Notes under the pieces: model-generated
Seen by the model: the letters and a program-made list of their open reading frames with translations, nothing else
What the model was told of the DNA's origin: nothing
The model's database searches: none
Assembly (NCBI GenBank): GCA_019137255.1
Contig: WPDH01000094.1
Coordinates: 1-15,937, forward strand
From: Corinectria fuckeliana
Lineage: Eukaryota; Ascomycota; Sordariomycetes; Hypocreales; Nectriaceae
Reading direction: 5' to 3'
DNA: 15,937 bases
Shown here: positions 1 to 10,600 of the stretch, one piece after another
Layout: each line of letters opens with the position of its first letter
How positions within the stretch are numbered: position 1 is the stretch's first letter
Made by a program: the position numbers and the translations under genes

Positions 1-185
1 AAATAAGATAACTTTAGTTCTAGTAAAAGAACTATTTACTTATATATAGTAATAGTATAAGAGGCTTAACCTAGGTCTACTATATAAAAGATATAGGTTT
101 TTATCTAATTTTATAGTTTTTCTTATATTTATATAAAATAAAAGTATTATTTACCTTTTAGGTTTATAAAGTATAAATAAATAAA
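1..185 (+). repeat. Left arm of long inverted repeat
   Basis: This arm pairs base for base, without any length difference, with the reverse complement of 579-763. The outer 173 bases show only about seven differences, nearly all transitions. The inner 12 bases (TAAA repeats against TA repeats) match less well. The arm starts at the first base of the window, so the true repeat may extend further left. Arms of this kind are typical of terminal inverted repeats of a non-autonomous DNA transposon, but no target-site duplication can be checked because the left flank is missing. Confidence 0.85.
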
Positions 186-578
186 TAACTTATTATAATT
201 ATAAAATATATAATCTTAAAGCAGAAAAAACTTAAATCTTATTATAACTCTTAGTAAAATAGAAAAATAGCTAAAGTAACTTTTAAACTTAAGTAAATAT
301 ATTATATAGCTTAATAAACTAGCTACTTAGCTAACTAGTATATATACTTTAAGATATATATAGTATAAGACTAGTATATATAAAATATATAGTATACCCT
401 TTAGAAGAAACTTTTAATTAAGCTCTTATAATATAATATAATATAATTCTAAAATATAAAAAGATAAGCTAAACTATATAGTAAAACTATTATAACTTTT
501 TTATAGTTTTTACCTTTTATCTACTAAGACTAACTTAAGCTAGTAATACTTTATATAGATAAAGTTAAGATCTTAGTA
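186..578 (-). repeat. 393-base core between the arms; inverted copy of 4559-4951
   Basis: The reverse complement of this core aligns end to end with 4559-4951. Both copies are 393 bases long and I found no net insertion or deletion. By eye they are well above 90 percent identical, and most differences are transitions, as expected for two copies mutated separately by RIP. The similarity stops exactly where the inverted-repeat arms begin. I could not assign the core to a protein family in any frame. It may be a fragment of the larger relic around 4559-4951, captured between the arms, or a mobile unit in its own right. Confidence 0.8.
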
Positions 579-763
579 TTTATATATATATACTTTATAA
601 ACTTAAAAGGTAGATAGTACTTTTATTTTATATAGATATAAGAAAAACTATAAAATTAGATAAAAACCTATATTCTTTATATAGTAAACCTAGGTTAAGC
701 CTCTTATACTATTACTATATATAAGTAAATAGTTCTTTTACTAGGACTAAAGTTATCTTATTT
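579..763 (-). repeat. Right arm of long inverted repeat
   Basis: This is the reverse complement of 1-185. The outer edge falls at about 763; beyond it the sequence changes to a purine-rich tract. In single-stranded form the two arms could fold into a stem of about 173-185 base pairs with the 393-base core as the loop. Confidence 0.85.
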
Positions 764-765
764 CT

Positions 766-871
766 TAAAGAGCTAAGAAAAAAGTTAAAAAGAGAGAAAG
801 AGAGAAAAAGAAAAGAAAAAAAGAAAATAAAAAGAAAAAAAAAAGTAAAAAAGAGAGAAATAGTTAACTAA
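766..871 (+). repeat. Purine-rich (GA/A) low-complexity tract
   Basis: About one hundred bases are composed almost only of A and G, with GAGAGAAA and AAAAGAAAA runs, directly outside the right inverted-repeat arm. There is no coding potential. It could be the A-rich border of an inserted element or simply a decayed simple repeat. Confidence 0.6.
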
Positions 872-993
872 ATATTAAGCACTTAGTTTACTATAAGAGT
901 AGAGTGGTTAAGTATTAAAATTATACTAGCTAAGTAAGTGTAAGTTACTTTATAGTTATAGTTAAGAGCTTAGGATTTTAAGTGGGCAGAACT

Positions 994-1069
994 AGCTATT
1001 AGTAAGTTAGCTAGCTATTAGTAAGTTAGCTAGCTATTAGTAAGTTAGCTAGCTATTAGTAAGTTAGCT
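994..1069 (+). repeat. Four tandem copies of a 19-base unit
   Basis: The unit agctattagtaagttagct occurs four times in a row with no mismatch, at 994, 1013, 1032 and 1051. Each unit starts and ends with AGCT, so every junction creates the palindrome AGCTAGCT. Looser fragments (GCTATTAGTAGC) follow to about 1145. Perfect identity in a heavily mutated setting suggests recent expansion, or collapse and expansion during assembly. Confidence 0.9.
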
Positions 1070-1388
1070 AGTAGTATAGTTATTAGTAGCTAAAAGCTAG
1101 TATAAACCTAATACTTAATAGCTATTAGTAGCTATTAGTAGCTATATAAATTTTTATTATTTATTATTTAGTCTTTTAGACTATAATATTTTTCTTTTTT
1201 TCTTCTCTTTTTAACACCTTTATAAGTAGCTTTTCTCTTAGGCTTTTTATTAGGCTTATATTAGCTTTAAGTCTTAAATATATTACTAATATATATTTTT
1301 TCTAGGATTTATTAATATGTTTATTTTTTAACTGTTAGTACTATAGTTTTATTATAGTCTTATTATTATAGTAGCTAACTTTATATAG
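1070..1388. other. Non-coding AT-rich stretch
   Basis: This contains degenerate copies of the GCTATTAGTA motif, a short pyrimidine-rich run near 1190-1215 and otherwise AT-rich sequence. I saw no gene or RNA signal here. Confidence 0.5.
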
Positions 1389-1390
1389 NN
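1389..1390. other. Assembly gap (two N)
   Basis: Two undetermined bases sit directly at the left edge of the long (AAT)n tract. This probably marks a sequencing or joining problem in the microsatellite, so distances across this point should not be trusted. Confidence 0.95.
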
Positions 1391-1422
<32 letters not shown>

Positions 1423-1513
1423 TAATAATAATAATAATAAAAATAATAATAATAATAATAAAAATAATAATAAAAATAATAATAATAATAATAAAAATAA
1501 TAATAAAAATAAT
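1391..1513 (+). repeat. (AAT)n microsatellite with interspersed AAAAAT
   Basis: This is a continuous run of AAT units broken at intervals by AAA insertions, giving a higher-order pattern of several AAT followed by AAAAAT. Such A-rich trinucleotide runs often mark the 3-prime tails of LINE retrotransposons. If so, this one would belong to a plus-strand element lying to its left. It could equally be an ordinary microsatellite. Confidence 0.85.
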
Positions 1514-2200
1514 AAACTTAGTATAGTCTTTTAGTAAGAGAGATATAATTATATATACTAATTTGTTTATATATAGATTTTAATAATAATAATAATAATA
1601 ATACTAGTTATAAGAGTAAGTTTTTTTACTATAAATCTACTATATATTTAGGCTGATTTTATATAAGCTAAGAGAAAAAGATAAGCTAAGATAAAAAGTA
1701 TTACTACTTTAAGAGAGGAGTTTACTATTTTAGTAAGAGTAGTATAAGCTATTTTTTATTTTATATATATTATATAAATAAGTAAGAATAGTATAATAAG
1801 TCTCTACTAAGACTAGGTAAATACTATAGTAGGTAGCTATATAGCTTATACTTATATATATAAAATATATAAAGCCTTACTATTTACTACTATTACTACT
1901 ATTAAAGCTCTAGTAGAGGCTCTCTAGTAAGAGAGGGGTGCTAATAATATAAGTATAAGTTAGTTTTATAGTATATATATAAGCTAATAGTATATAAAAA
2001 GAGAAGCTTAAAAGGCTTAAAAATATAGCTTTTTAGGTAAAAAGTTAGGCTCTTAAGTGTGTATATACTTATAATAGTAACTATAAGCTTAATATTTAAC
2101 TAGTTTAATATACTAGTTAGTAAAATTAACTATATTACTAAGAAGCTTAAGTGTCTTAAATATATTATAGTTTTAGCTTTTACCTACTTAAAAAGTGTTT
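1514..2200. other. Heavily RIP-mutated DNA without an assignable gene
   Basis: A second short (TAA)n run lies at about 1580-1603. The rest is TA-saturated sequence with no CpG. No frame gives a stretch I would defend as coding. Confidence 0.45.
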
Positions 2201-2223
2201 TTATCTTTATAATAGTTAGGTTA

Positions 2224-3250
2224 TTAGCCTCTAAGAGAACTAGTAAGAAAGATAGTAATAATAATAATAAGACTAGTAAGATAAGTAATAATATTACTAC
2301 TAGTAAAAATATAAAAAAGAGTAATATAAATATATAAGGTTAGGTAGTAAGTAATAAAAGTATAAGTTTAGGTTAGGTTTATAAATTAGTATTATAAGCT
2401 TAAAGGATTTTAATAAGAGGTTAAAAGATTTAATTAGAAGTAATAGGTATTATAATTAGGCTGGTTTTTTACCTTTTATAGCTTTTTCTAGGTGTATTTT
2501 ATACTCTTTATAAGAGAGATAAAAAGCACTTAGTATAGTAGTATATTATTTCTATTATAAGACTATAAACTTAATTATAGTTACTATAGATTTATAAGGC
2601 TAGTTTATAATATAAGATAATATATTAGCTTAGAAACTACTAGGTAAGTAGTTAAGTAGTTTTATATTTTAATAGTTAGAGCTTAAACTTATATTAGTTT
2701 TATAGTAGGTTTATTAGGTATTCTTATTATTTAGTATACTTAGAGTAAAAGATAATAATATATTTAGGTGTTTTTTTACTAGTCTTATATAGGTATTATA
2801 GTAAAAATATATTAGGTATATACCTTTAGAAGAGAAAGCTTTTAAGACTAACTTTTCCTATTTATAGCTATATAAGTATTAAGCTTTAATATTTATTAAG
2901 ATCTTAATATAAATATAATACTCTTTTATTATTAGTAAGAGGGTAAGCTTTAACTAGTTTAAGTTAATTAGTCTTTTAGTACTCTCTTACTTTATCTTAA
3001 AGTTAGGTTTACTATATAGTCTATTTAGATAGAGTATAAGCTTTTATTACTACTAATAGTAGTTTATACTTTTTATAAGAGAGCTAGCTTTTAAGCTAAT
3101 TTTTAACTTCTTATTATAATTACTATTATAGTTTTTACTACTACTTATAGTAAATCTACCTTAAAGTTATAATAGTAGTAGCCCTAATAAGCTAAGTAGT
3201 ATTTTATCTTTTAGTATAATTATAAAATTAAGCAGTTAGTTTATTAAGAT
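2224..3250 (+). pseudogene. Degraded protein-coding relic, Lys/Ser/Asn-rich start, family unknown
   Basis: In plus frame 1, with TAA/TAG taken as mutated Gln/Trp codons, the stretch at about 2227-2340 reads as a basic, low-complexity segment (ASKRTSKKDSNNNNKTSK and similar) of the kind common at the N-terminus of transposon proteins. It is followed by a longer segment with mixed charged and hydrophobic residues to about 3250. No TGA codon interrupts the frame, but TGA is rare throughout this part of the window, so that is weak support. I see no catalytic motif of a reverse transcriptase, integrase or known transposase. The start and end are not defined. Reading frame and strand are inferences from composition only. 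Confidence 0.3.
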
Positions 3251-3866
3251 AAATATTAAGAGAGGGGATAGCTAGCTTTATCTCTAGTAGGTAAGTAGAT
3301 ATAGCTTTATAAGCTTTTACTATTATATATAAGTTTTAAGTTTATTTTAATATAAGTGCTTATATAATACCTTAAGGCTTACTACTAAGAGCTATTAGAG
3401 TATAATAAGCTCTTATATTATAAACTATAGTAGAATAAATAACTTATATATAAATTAATTTTACTCTTTTAAGGCTAACCTTTTAAGTGCTTATAGTAAT
3501 TATAATAAGAGCTTAGTATTAATACTTAAGTTTTCTTTTAAGATAGTTTATATATAAGCCTTATAGTAGTTTATAATAAAAGAAAAGTCTAAAAAACCTA
3601 TAAGTTTAAATAGACTATACTATTAAGTCTTTAAGTTAGATTTATATTTAGTTTACTATATATTTATAAGTAAAGTAAAAAAGTTATATATTATCTAGTT
3701 TTTAAGTTATACTATTTATTTAAGCTTAATTATTATATATTTCTTATATAGTCTTAAGCTAGGTTTAAGTCTTTTTTATATTATAGCTAAATACTAGTAG
3801 GTTTATATTATTTATAAATCTAATAACTAATATCCTAAAGGTATTATTAAGAGCCTTATAAAAGCT

Positions 3867-4262
3867 AGAAATAAAAAGAATAAATAAAATAAGTAATAAA
3901 AGAGATTTTTAAGAGATTTTTATTTTAACTTTAATTAGGTTAAAAGTTTAGCTATTAAATTAAAGCTATACTATTTATAATATAAGATAGTAAGTAAGCT
4001 ATACTAAGAGCTATCTAAAGAATCCTTTTAGTTATAAGATAGTAATAAGCTATTTATAGTTAATACTATTAAAAGCTCTTATAAAGTTAAGCTAAAAAAG
4101 ATAGATAAGACTATATTAAGCTTATACTATATATACTATTTTAATAATTATAACTAAAGCTAGCTTTATTAACTTTTTAAGCTTATTACTTATTTACCTT
4201 AAGAATAATAGCTTCTTCTCTTCTACTATAGTTATAATATACTTACTAATAACTATTTTAAT
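3867..4262 (+). pseudogene. Degraded coding relic, family unknown
   Basis: Plus frame 3 gives a lysine-, asparagine- and glutamine-rich stretch (starting RNKKNKQNKQQKRFLRDF) with a plausible mix of residues up to the N gap at 4263. The frame differs from that of the relic beginning at 2224, so the two are either separate exons, separate genes, or one gene with indels between. No motif is recognisable. In this base composition any frame can look Gln-rich once stops are read through, so confidence is low. Confidence 0.25.
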
Positions 4263-4264
4263 NN
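4263..4264. other. Assembly gap (two N)
   Basis: Two undetermined bases interrupt the relic that precedes this point. The true distance across the gap is unknown. Confidence 0.95.
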
Positions 4265-4558
4265 GATAATTATAGTAATTATAATATAAAAGTATATTAG
4301 AAAGTAACTAATAATAAAACTTATATTTATTATTTTAGTAATTATAAGAATAAGCAGGTTATTATATACTTTAAGAAATCTTATAAAGATTTTATCTTTT
4401 TTTAAGGCTTTTTATAACTTAATTTAGTATAAAGCTTTTTAAACCTTTTTAAGATCTATTATTAAGTATATATAGCTTAACTTAGGTTTAAGTATCTTAA
4501 GAGGTAAGAGAGAGAGGAGATTAGAATTATCTACTTAAGGTTTAAAAAAGAATTTTCT

Positions 4559-4951
4559 TACTAAGATTTTAGCTTTATTTATATAAAGTATTACTAGCTT
4601 AAGTTAGTCTTAGTAGATAAAAGGTAAAAGCTATAAAAGAGTTATAGTAGTTTTATTATATAATTTAGCTTATCTTTTTATATTTTAGAATTATATTATA
4701 TTATACTATAAGAGCTTAATTAAAAGTTTTTTTTAAAAGGTATATTATATATTTTATATATACTATTCTTATACTATATATATCTTAAAGTATATAAACT
4801 AGTTTACTAAGTAGCTAGTTTATTAGGCTATATAGTATACTTACTTAAGTTTAAAAGTTACTTTAGCTATTTTACTATTCTACTAAGAGTTATAATAAGA
4901 TCTTAGTTTTTTTTACTTTAAGGTTATATATTTTATAATTATAATAAGTTA
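4559..4951 (+). repeat. Solitary copy of the 393-base core
   Basis: This matches the reverse complement of 186-578 over exactly 393 bases. Neither inverted-repeat arm is present here: the sequence on both sides (before 4559 and after 4951) is unrelated to the arms. The copy lies inside a longer stretch of uniform, heavily mutated DNA, which is compatible with this being the original location from which the core was taken. The reverse direction, insertion of a mobile 393-base unit at this place, is equally possible. Confidence 0.8.
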
Positions 4952-6393
4952 CTTAAAATACTATTTAACTTTTATATTTAAAGTCTTTAAGGTAGTTATT
5001 ATACTACTAGATATATAATAAAAATAGACTATTATTTTATTAGCTGCTTTTTACTAGTAGGTTTTCTTTTAGTTAAATCTAAGGTTTAACTTAAGAGTTA
5101 TCTTTTTAGAAGTATTTATAATATAAATATACTAAGAGATATAATTAGACCTTTTTAGGTTATAATTAGTTTTTATATAAAAGATATTAATAGTTTTAGT
5201 AGCCTAAGTAAAGTCTAAAGTGCTATTATAATAGCCTTAGGCTAACCTAGTAACTATTCTATAAGAGGTAAGAAAGCTAATATAAAGTTATAACACCTTC
5301 TCTATAAGGCTATTACTATCTTAGTCTAAGTAGCTATAATAGTCTTAAAATAGATAGTAAAAGTTAAAATTACTTATAAAAAATATATAATTATTTAGAG
5401 TAGTATTAGCTAAAGCTTATAATATAAGTAAGTTATTTTTATTATTTAGGAGATTATATAAGATAATAATTTAATATTAGGTTTTTATAAAGATAATACT
5501 AACTTAGTCTTCTTCTGCTTATAATATTTATAACTTAAGCTTATACTATTTATTTATATAGACTATTATATACTTACTATAGTAAACTATATAGTAGTTA
5601 TAATATTCTAAGCAGGCTAAGACTCTTATCTTAAGGTTCTTATTTAGCTTAAAAAGTGTAATTATATTATATTTACTATAGGCTTATAATATAATATAGG
5701 TAAGAGTAGCTTAATAATTAGTATTCTAATATAATACTAATATTAATTAGTAGTCTAAGAGGGGGATAATAATAGTAATAAGGCTAAGATAATTATTAAA
5801 AAAGGGGATAATATATAGATAGCTTAGGCTTATATTAGGGCTAGGCTAGTAGATATTATATATAATCTGTTTATTAAGCTAGAGAGCTTTTTAGGTTTTT
5901 TTAATAAGAACTATATAAGCTAGGCTAATAGTAAGAGTAGTAAGAGTAAGAGCCTTTAAGTTAAAAGTTTAGTTACTATATATTCTTAAAAGTATAAAAG
6001 TCTATTTAAGTATTCTTTCTTAGTATAAGCCTAGTATAAGACTATAATAAAGCAGTTATAGCTTTAAGCTAGGTATTTACTCTTATAAAAAATATAGTTT
6101 AGAGAAATTTTTTTATATTTAGTTAGGTATTCTTCTCTATTAGTATATATAATACCTTTATAATATCTATAGGTTAAAGCTAATTTGTAGTTTTAGGCTA
6201 AATATCTAAACTTAAAGTAGTTATAGTATTAGGTAGGTTAAAGCCTCTTATTAAAGGGCTTATAGTTATATAGTTATATATTAAGTAGTAGGCTATTATT
6301 ATATAAGTAGTTAGCCTTTTTAATAGAGCTAATATATAAGATAAGGTTTATTTTTACTTTAGGGCTAGGTTAGCTAGTTTTTTACTTTTTAAC
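4952..6393. other. Heavily RIP-mutated relic DNA, not assignable
   Basis: The sequence is TA-saturated and lacks CpG. Short plus-strand segments look protein-like once stops are read through (for instance around 5830-6200), but two frames look equally plausible, so I do not call a gene. A GGGG-containing part at about 5759-5805 is slightly less degraded. This is probably the body of a dead transposon continuous with its neighbours. Confidence 0.4.
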
Positions 6394-6610
6394 TTAAAGG
6401 ATTTTTAGTTAATTAGATCTATTAATTTCTTTAATAAGCTTATTAGTATTATATAAGATAAATATAAGTTAGATTCTTTTTACTATTATTATAAATATTA
6501 GAGGGAAGAAAACTATATTATTACTAAAGGCTTTAGTAACCTAATCTTTAGCGTAAATAGCTTATATCTTATCTACTATATAAAATATAAGAATAGTATT
6601 ACCACTTAGT
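6394..6610 (+). pseudogene. C-terminal end of a degraded coding relic
   Basis: Plus frame 1 reads as a fairly normal protein segment rich in Lys, Tyr, Asn and Ser, including KYKLDSFYYYYKY and NYIITKGFSNLIFSVNS. It ends near a double TAG at about 6607-6612, just before a (TTA)n run. The first CpG of the window (6552) lies inside it, so it may belong to the less-mutated block or sit at its border. The family is unknown and the upstream limit is arbitrary. Confidence 0.3.
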
Positions 6611-6616
6611 AGCTTT

Positions 6617-6645
6617 CTTATTATTATTATTATTATTATTATTAT
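6617..6645 (+). repeat. (TTA)n microsatellite
   Basis: A perfect run of about nine TTA units lies close to the left edge of the less-mutated block. It could be the (TAA)n tail of a minus-strand LINE whose 3-prime end is here, or a simple microsatellite. Confidence 0.85.
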
Positions 6646-7623
6646 ACTATTCTAACTAATTTAGGTTACTTAGACCCCCTTTTATTAATAAGTGGAACTA
6701 TATAAGTAGCCTAAGTGTTGCTAAGGTGAGGCTAGGGCTACTTTAGCTAGATAAAACCCCTCTTCTTCTCTTATTATTATATCTCTAAAAACTAAGATTA
6801 GTCTCTTAACTAACTTACCTAGTGCTCTCCTGCTAGAGTTTTAAGCCTAAGGCAATCTTAAAAAGAGGGAGACTTAGTCTTAGGCAAGAGAAAGAAATTT
6901 ATATAGTAAAGGTTCTAAGTGAAAGTTTTATAAGGTAAAAAACCCTAAGGTGTTATATATATATATATATACCTTACTTAAGGTTTCTCACCCTATAATT
7001 ATTTCTTATTCTTCTTTTTTTTCTTATTATTAATTATAATCTAGGCTCTTATGCTTATTCTAGTAAGTACTATATTATTTCTTTATCTTTTTAATATTAG
7101 ACTAATATTACTTTAAGCCCTATTATTTATTTTTAAAAATTTTTATCTTTATAATATTAGAAATACTCTCTATCTTTAAGGTAAGCTTATTACCTACTAA
7201 GTAAGACTACCTTTTATACTAGGCGAAAGTATATATTAAGATATAAGTATTCTCTAGGTCTTCTTAAGGTCTAATTAGTCTTAGATTAGTATTATACTAA
7301 TATTTTTTAGTATTATACCTTATAAGAAATATTTATCTTATTTAGTATTAGAGTATTTTAACTATATTTATAGTCTAGTAGCTAGTAAGTTATTAGAATA
7401 GTATTAGGTTAGTATTATAATAGGCTTATTCTTTTAGGTTTAATCTTTATAAAGTATCTTTAGTATTATTACTCTAAGAAAGTATATAAGTAGGTAAGTA
7501 TTTATCTATAAGTCCTTAGATTAGTATTAGTACTAACTTATATAGCTTATAAATCTTAATTAGCTAGTTACTTCTACTAGTATTATTCTTATATATTATA
7601 TCTTAGTTATCACTTTTAGTATT
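6646..7623 (+). promoter_or_regulatory. Possible 5-prime region of the relic gene
   Basis: About 1 kb precedes the mutated start at 7624. It is less degraded than the DNA to the left and holds C- and G-runs (CCCCC near 6673, pyrimidine tracts near 6755-6775 and 7010-7025) and a (TA)n run at about 6954-6971. Pyrimidine tracts upstream of the start are common in filamentous-fungal promoters. No TATA box can be called in such AT-rich DNA. Repeated TATTATAC-type words occur between about 7280 and 7630. The promoter role is inference from position only. Confidence 0.25.
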
Positions 7624-10600
7624 ATACCTAAAAATACTAAGAAGGAGAAGCAGGTAAGTTTAAGATAACCTCTAACTAAGGTTAAGCTAACCTTTTTTCT
7701 TAGGCTTACTATAATAAGTAAGATAAGTTTATTAGTTTAATTTAACACACCTAGTAAGCTTATAGGTTTAACACTAAGGCTAAGACTTAGGCTTAATATA
7801 GTGTTACTATAGGCTTAGTTAGGGCTATTATTATAAGGCCTTTTAGACTCTTATATACTAGGAGGGATTTCTATTCTTAACTTAAGAGTAAGATAGTTAT
7901 ATCCTCTTCTAGTACTCCTACTAGTAATAAGAGTACTAAGAGGTGTTATAACCCTACTAACTTAACTATAGTCTAGTATCTAGCTAATAAGCTTAATTAT
8001 CTATAAGATAGTATTAATAAGTTATTTAGTAAAATTTAAAAAGGTTAAAAGGTTATATACTAATTTCTCTATAAATATTACTATATTATATATCTAATTA
8101 GTCTTATCTTAGTATTAGTTAGTACTAATAACTTTTAGCACTATAAGGTTTTAAGGAATTTAGGTAATAAGGCTAGAATCACCTTAGAGGTTAGGCTATT
8201 TTATAGTAAGTCTACTTTCTCTTCCCCCTCTGCTTAGTTATATTAAGAGAGAATTAGTCTTAGGCTAGTATTATATTAGGTAGTATAGTTTTAGAGGGGA
8301 GTTCTCTCTTACTTTTATTTTTATTATTATACTAGTTACTAGTTAATAATTTATAGTATAATATAAGCTTACTTAGATAAAAAAATATTAGCTTTCTAAC
8401 TTTAGTTTAAGCTTAAAACTTACTCTTTTACTATATAAATATAAATATATATAAGTATAAAAATATATTAATTAGTTTAGTAGTTAACTTAGTAAGATTA
8501 ACTATTCTCTCTTAAGTAAGGCTTAAAAGGGGATTAAGTTAAACTTATTATCCTTTTACTCCTAGTAGAGATAAGTAATATAATTAAATTATTTAAGTTT
8601 ACCTAGGCGAAAAAGCTATTTTACTAAGATTTAAGCTAGTCTTAGTTTAGTAGTAGTTTATTTAAAGTTTAAGATAATACTAGTAGACTAGTAGAGTTCT
8701 TAGTATTTAGTAGTAAGATCCTAGTAAAAAGCTACTAGGTAGTAAAAGGTTTTATTTTTATAGTTATAAAGGTACTAAGCTAAGATTAACTTAAGAATAT
8801 AGTATTATAAAAGGTAGGCTTAGAGGCTAATATAGCCTGTTTAGGCTTAAATTAAGATTAAGAATTTAGCTTTCTTAAGAGTTTTATATATTTTTAGAAT
8901 TTTTCGTCTAGGTTTGTGTTCTACAGGTAGGTATTATCTTACTCTTAAGGTATTAGCTATATTAGTTTTATAGTATTACTTATCTGTCTATTTTAAGATT
9001 AATATAGTGTCTAAGTCCTTCTTATAGTTTTTTAGAGCTACTTAGTGCTTTTTTAAGGTATTTAGGGTTTTTAGGTTATAAAGAGGGCGGGTTAATCTTG
9101 TTTATAGGTAGTATTAGACACCTACTAAGGTGTTTTTAAGCTTTTAGCCTAGACTAAAAAGCTTTAGGTTCTTATAAAACTAGGCGGTTTTTATATTTAG
9201 CTATAAGTTAAGAGGGGTAATATAAGCTTTGCTGTATAAGTGTTAGGATAAGGTTAATTTATATACTCTTATAACTCTTTAAAGGTAAGCTCTTTTAAGA
9301 GTAACTAGAGATTAGGCTAGGCTTTTAGGTTTATTATCCTTTTTAGTTAGGGTATACTAGATAACTAACCTGTGACTTATAGCTATATAGATAACTATAA
9401 GATAGATAACTTAAGTGTAAGCAAGCTAAGATCTAGCTGTAGATAAGATAAGCTTATCTAGAGAGAAGTATTAGGTTTTTATCTTCTTTTTAATAGCCTT
9501 TTTATATTTCTTTTATATAAGCTTTTAGTAGAAAATCACACTAAGGATTTAGACCTTGCTTTAGGGGCGGATAGTTCTTATGCTAATATTAAGGCTGCCT
9601 CTAATAAGACTGTGTTTAGTATTAAAGCAGACTAGCTTATATTTTGCCAGGTTAAAAGCAAGGCTGTGAGATTTTAACTATTTAAGGTAAATATTATAAG
9701 CAGCTTAGAGTTAGGTGTAGGTTACTATAATAAAGTTGCTAAATATAAGTAGGTGTGTATTATCTATAAATATAATAGTATTAGTACTTTTAACCTTTTC
9801 TAAGGCCTTATAAAGGTTAGCTATATAAAGGATAAAAAGAATAAGTAAGAGAGGGGAACCTTAGGGGACTTCTATCTAGGGTTAGATTAGGGCTGACTTA
9901 ATACTATTAATAGATAGTTAGGTTTCCTAATTGCTTAGGAAGGTTATAAGCTAGTTTAAGATCTAAAAGGGAAAACCTTTATTTTAGAGCGTCTAGATAA
10001 GCTTCTTATAAGAGATTATATTAAAGGTGCTAATAATATCTAGGTAGAGTATTAAGTAGATCTTGCCTAAGTCTTATATTATTAGGATTTAGTTAGTAAG
10101 AGTAAAAATAGCTAAGTTAACTAAGTGGTTAGGCTTATTACTATATTAGGCATCTAGGAGTAAGGATTTTTATATAGCTATATGTTAAAAGCGATTTATA
10201 ATAAGTTTCTCTAGTATCTTCTCTAGTGTTAAGAGTAAGACTATAAGTCACTATAATACTATCTTAGTAGGGGGTTTCCCTGTCTTAGGGATAACTATTA
10301 TATTAGAGGTTTAGAATGCTTTTAGAAAGTGTTTAAGGTGAAAGCTAGCCTTAGTTAAGAGGGCTATCTTCTTTATAAGACTTTTCTCTTTTAAGCTAAG
10401 AAGGCTGTTTAGGATCCTATCTAGCCTTATAGCTTTCTAATTTTAGGTATCTTTAATAATTTCCTAGACTAAAAGGTAGTATACCTTCTATCTTATCTTA
10501 AAGGGAGGTTAGTTTAGGGTAGTATTATTATCTTTAGTGAGGGGGAGAGGTGGCGGGAAGAATTTCCTTAAGAGGGCTACTACTTTTTCTTTAGTGGTTA

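Noticed and set aside
3000..3400. A Ty3/gypsy reverse transcriptase, from a YIVYLDRV-like reading at about 3020 and an MPQG-like reading at about 3367.
   Set aside because: The second catalytic Asp is not obtainable from the bases by RIP reversal, and the surrounding motifs are missing.
9483..9840. A mitochondrial intron homing endonuclease (LAGLIDADG type) suggested by words such as GADS and the AT-rich base composition.
   Set aside because: No proper LAGLIDADG or DAEG motif with the right spacing is present, the CpA loss on both strands is a nuclear RIP signature, and a spliceosomal intron lies upstream in the same gene.
9845..9913. A second intron (GTAAGA, CTGAC, TAG; 69 bases).
   Set aside because: The length is a multiple of three, so it leaves no frame trace to test, and such weak signals are expected by chance in this base composition.
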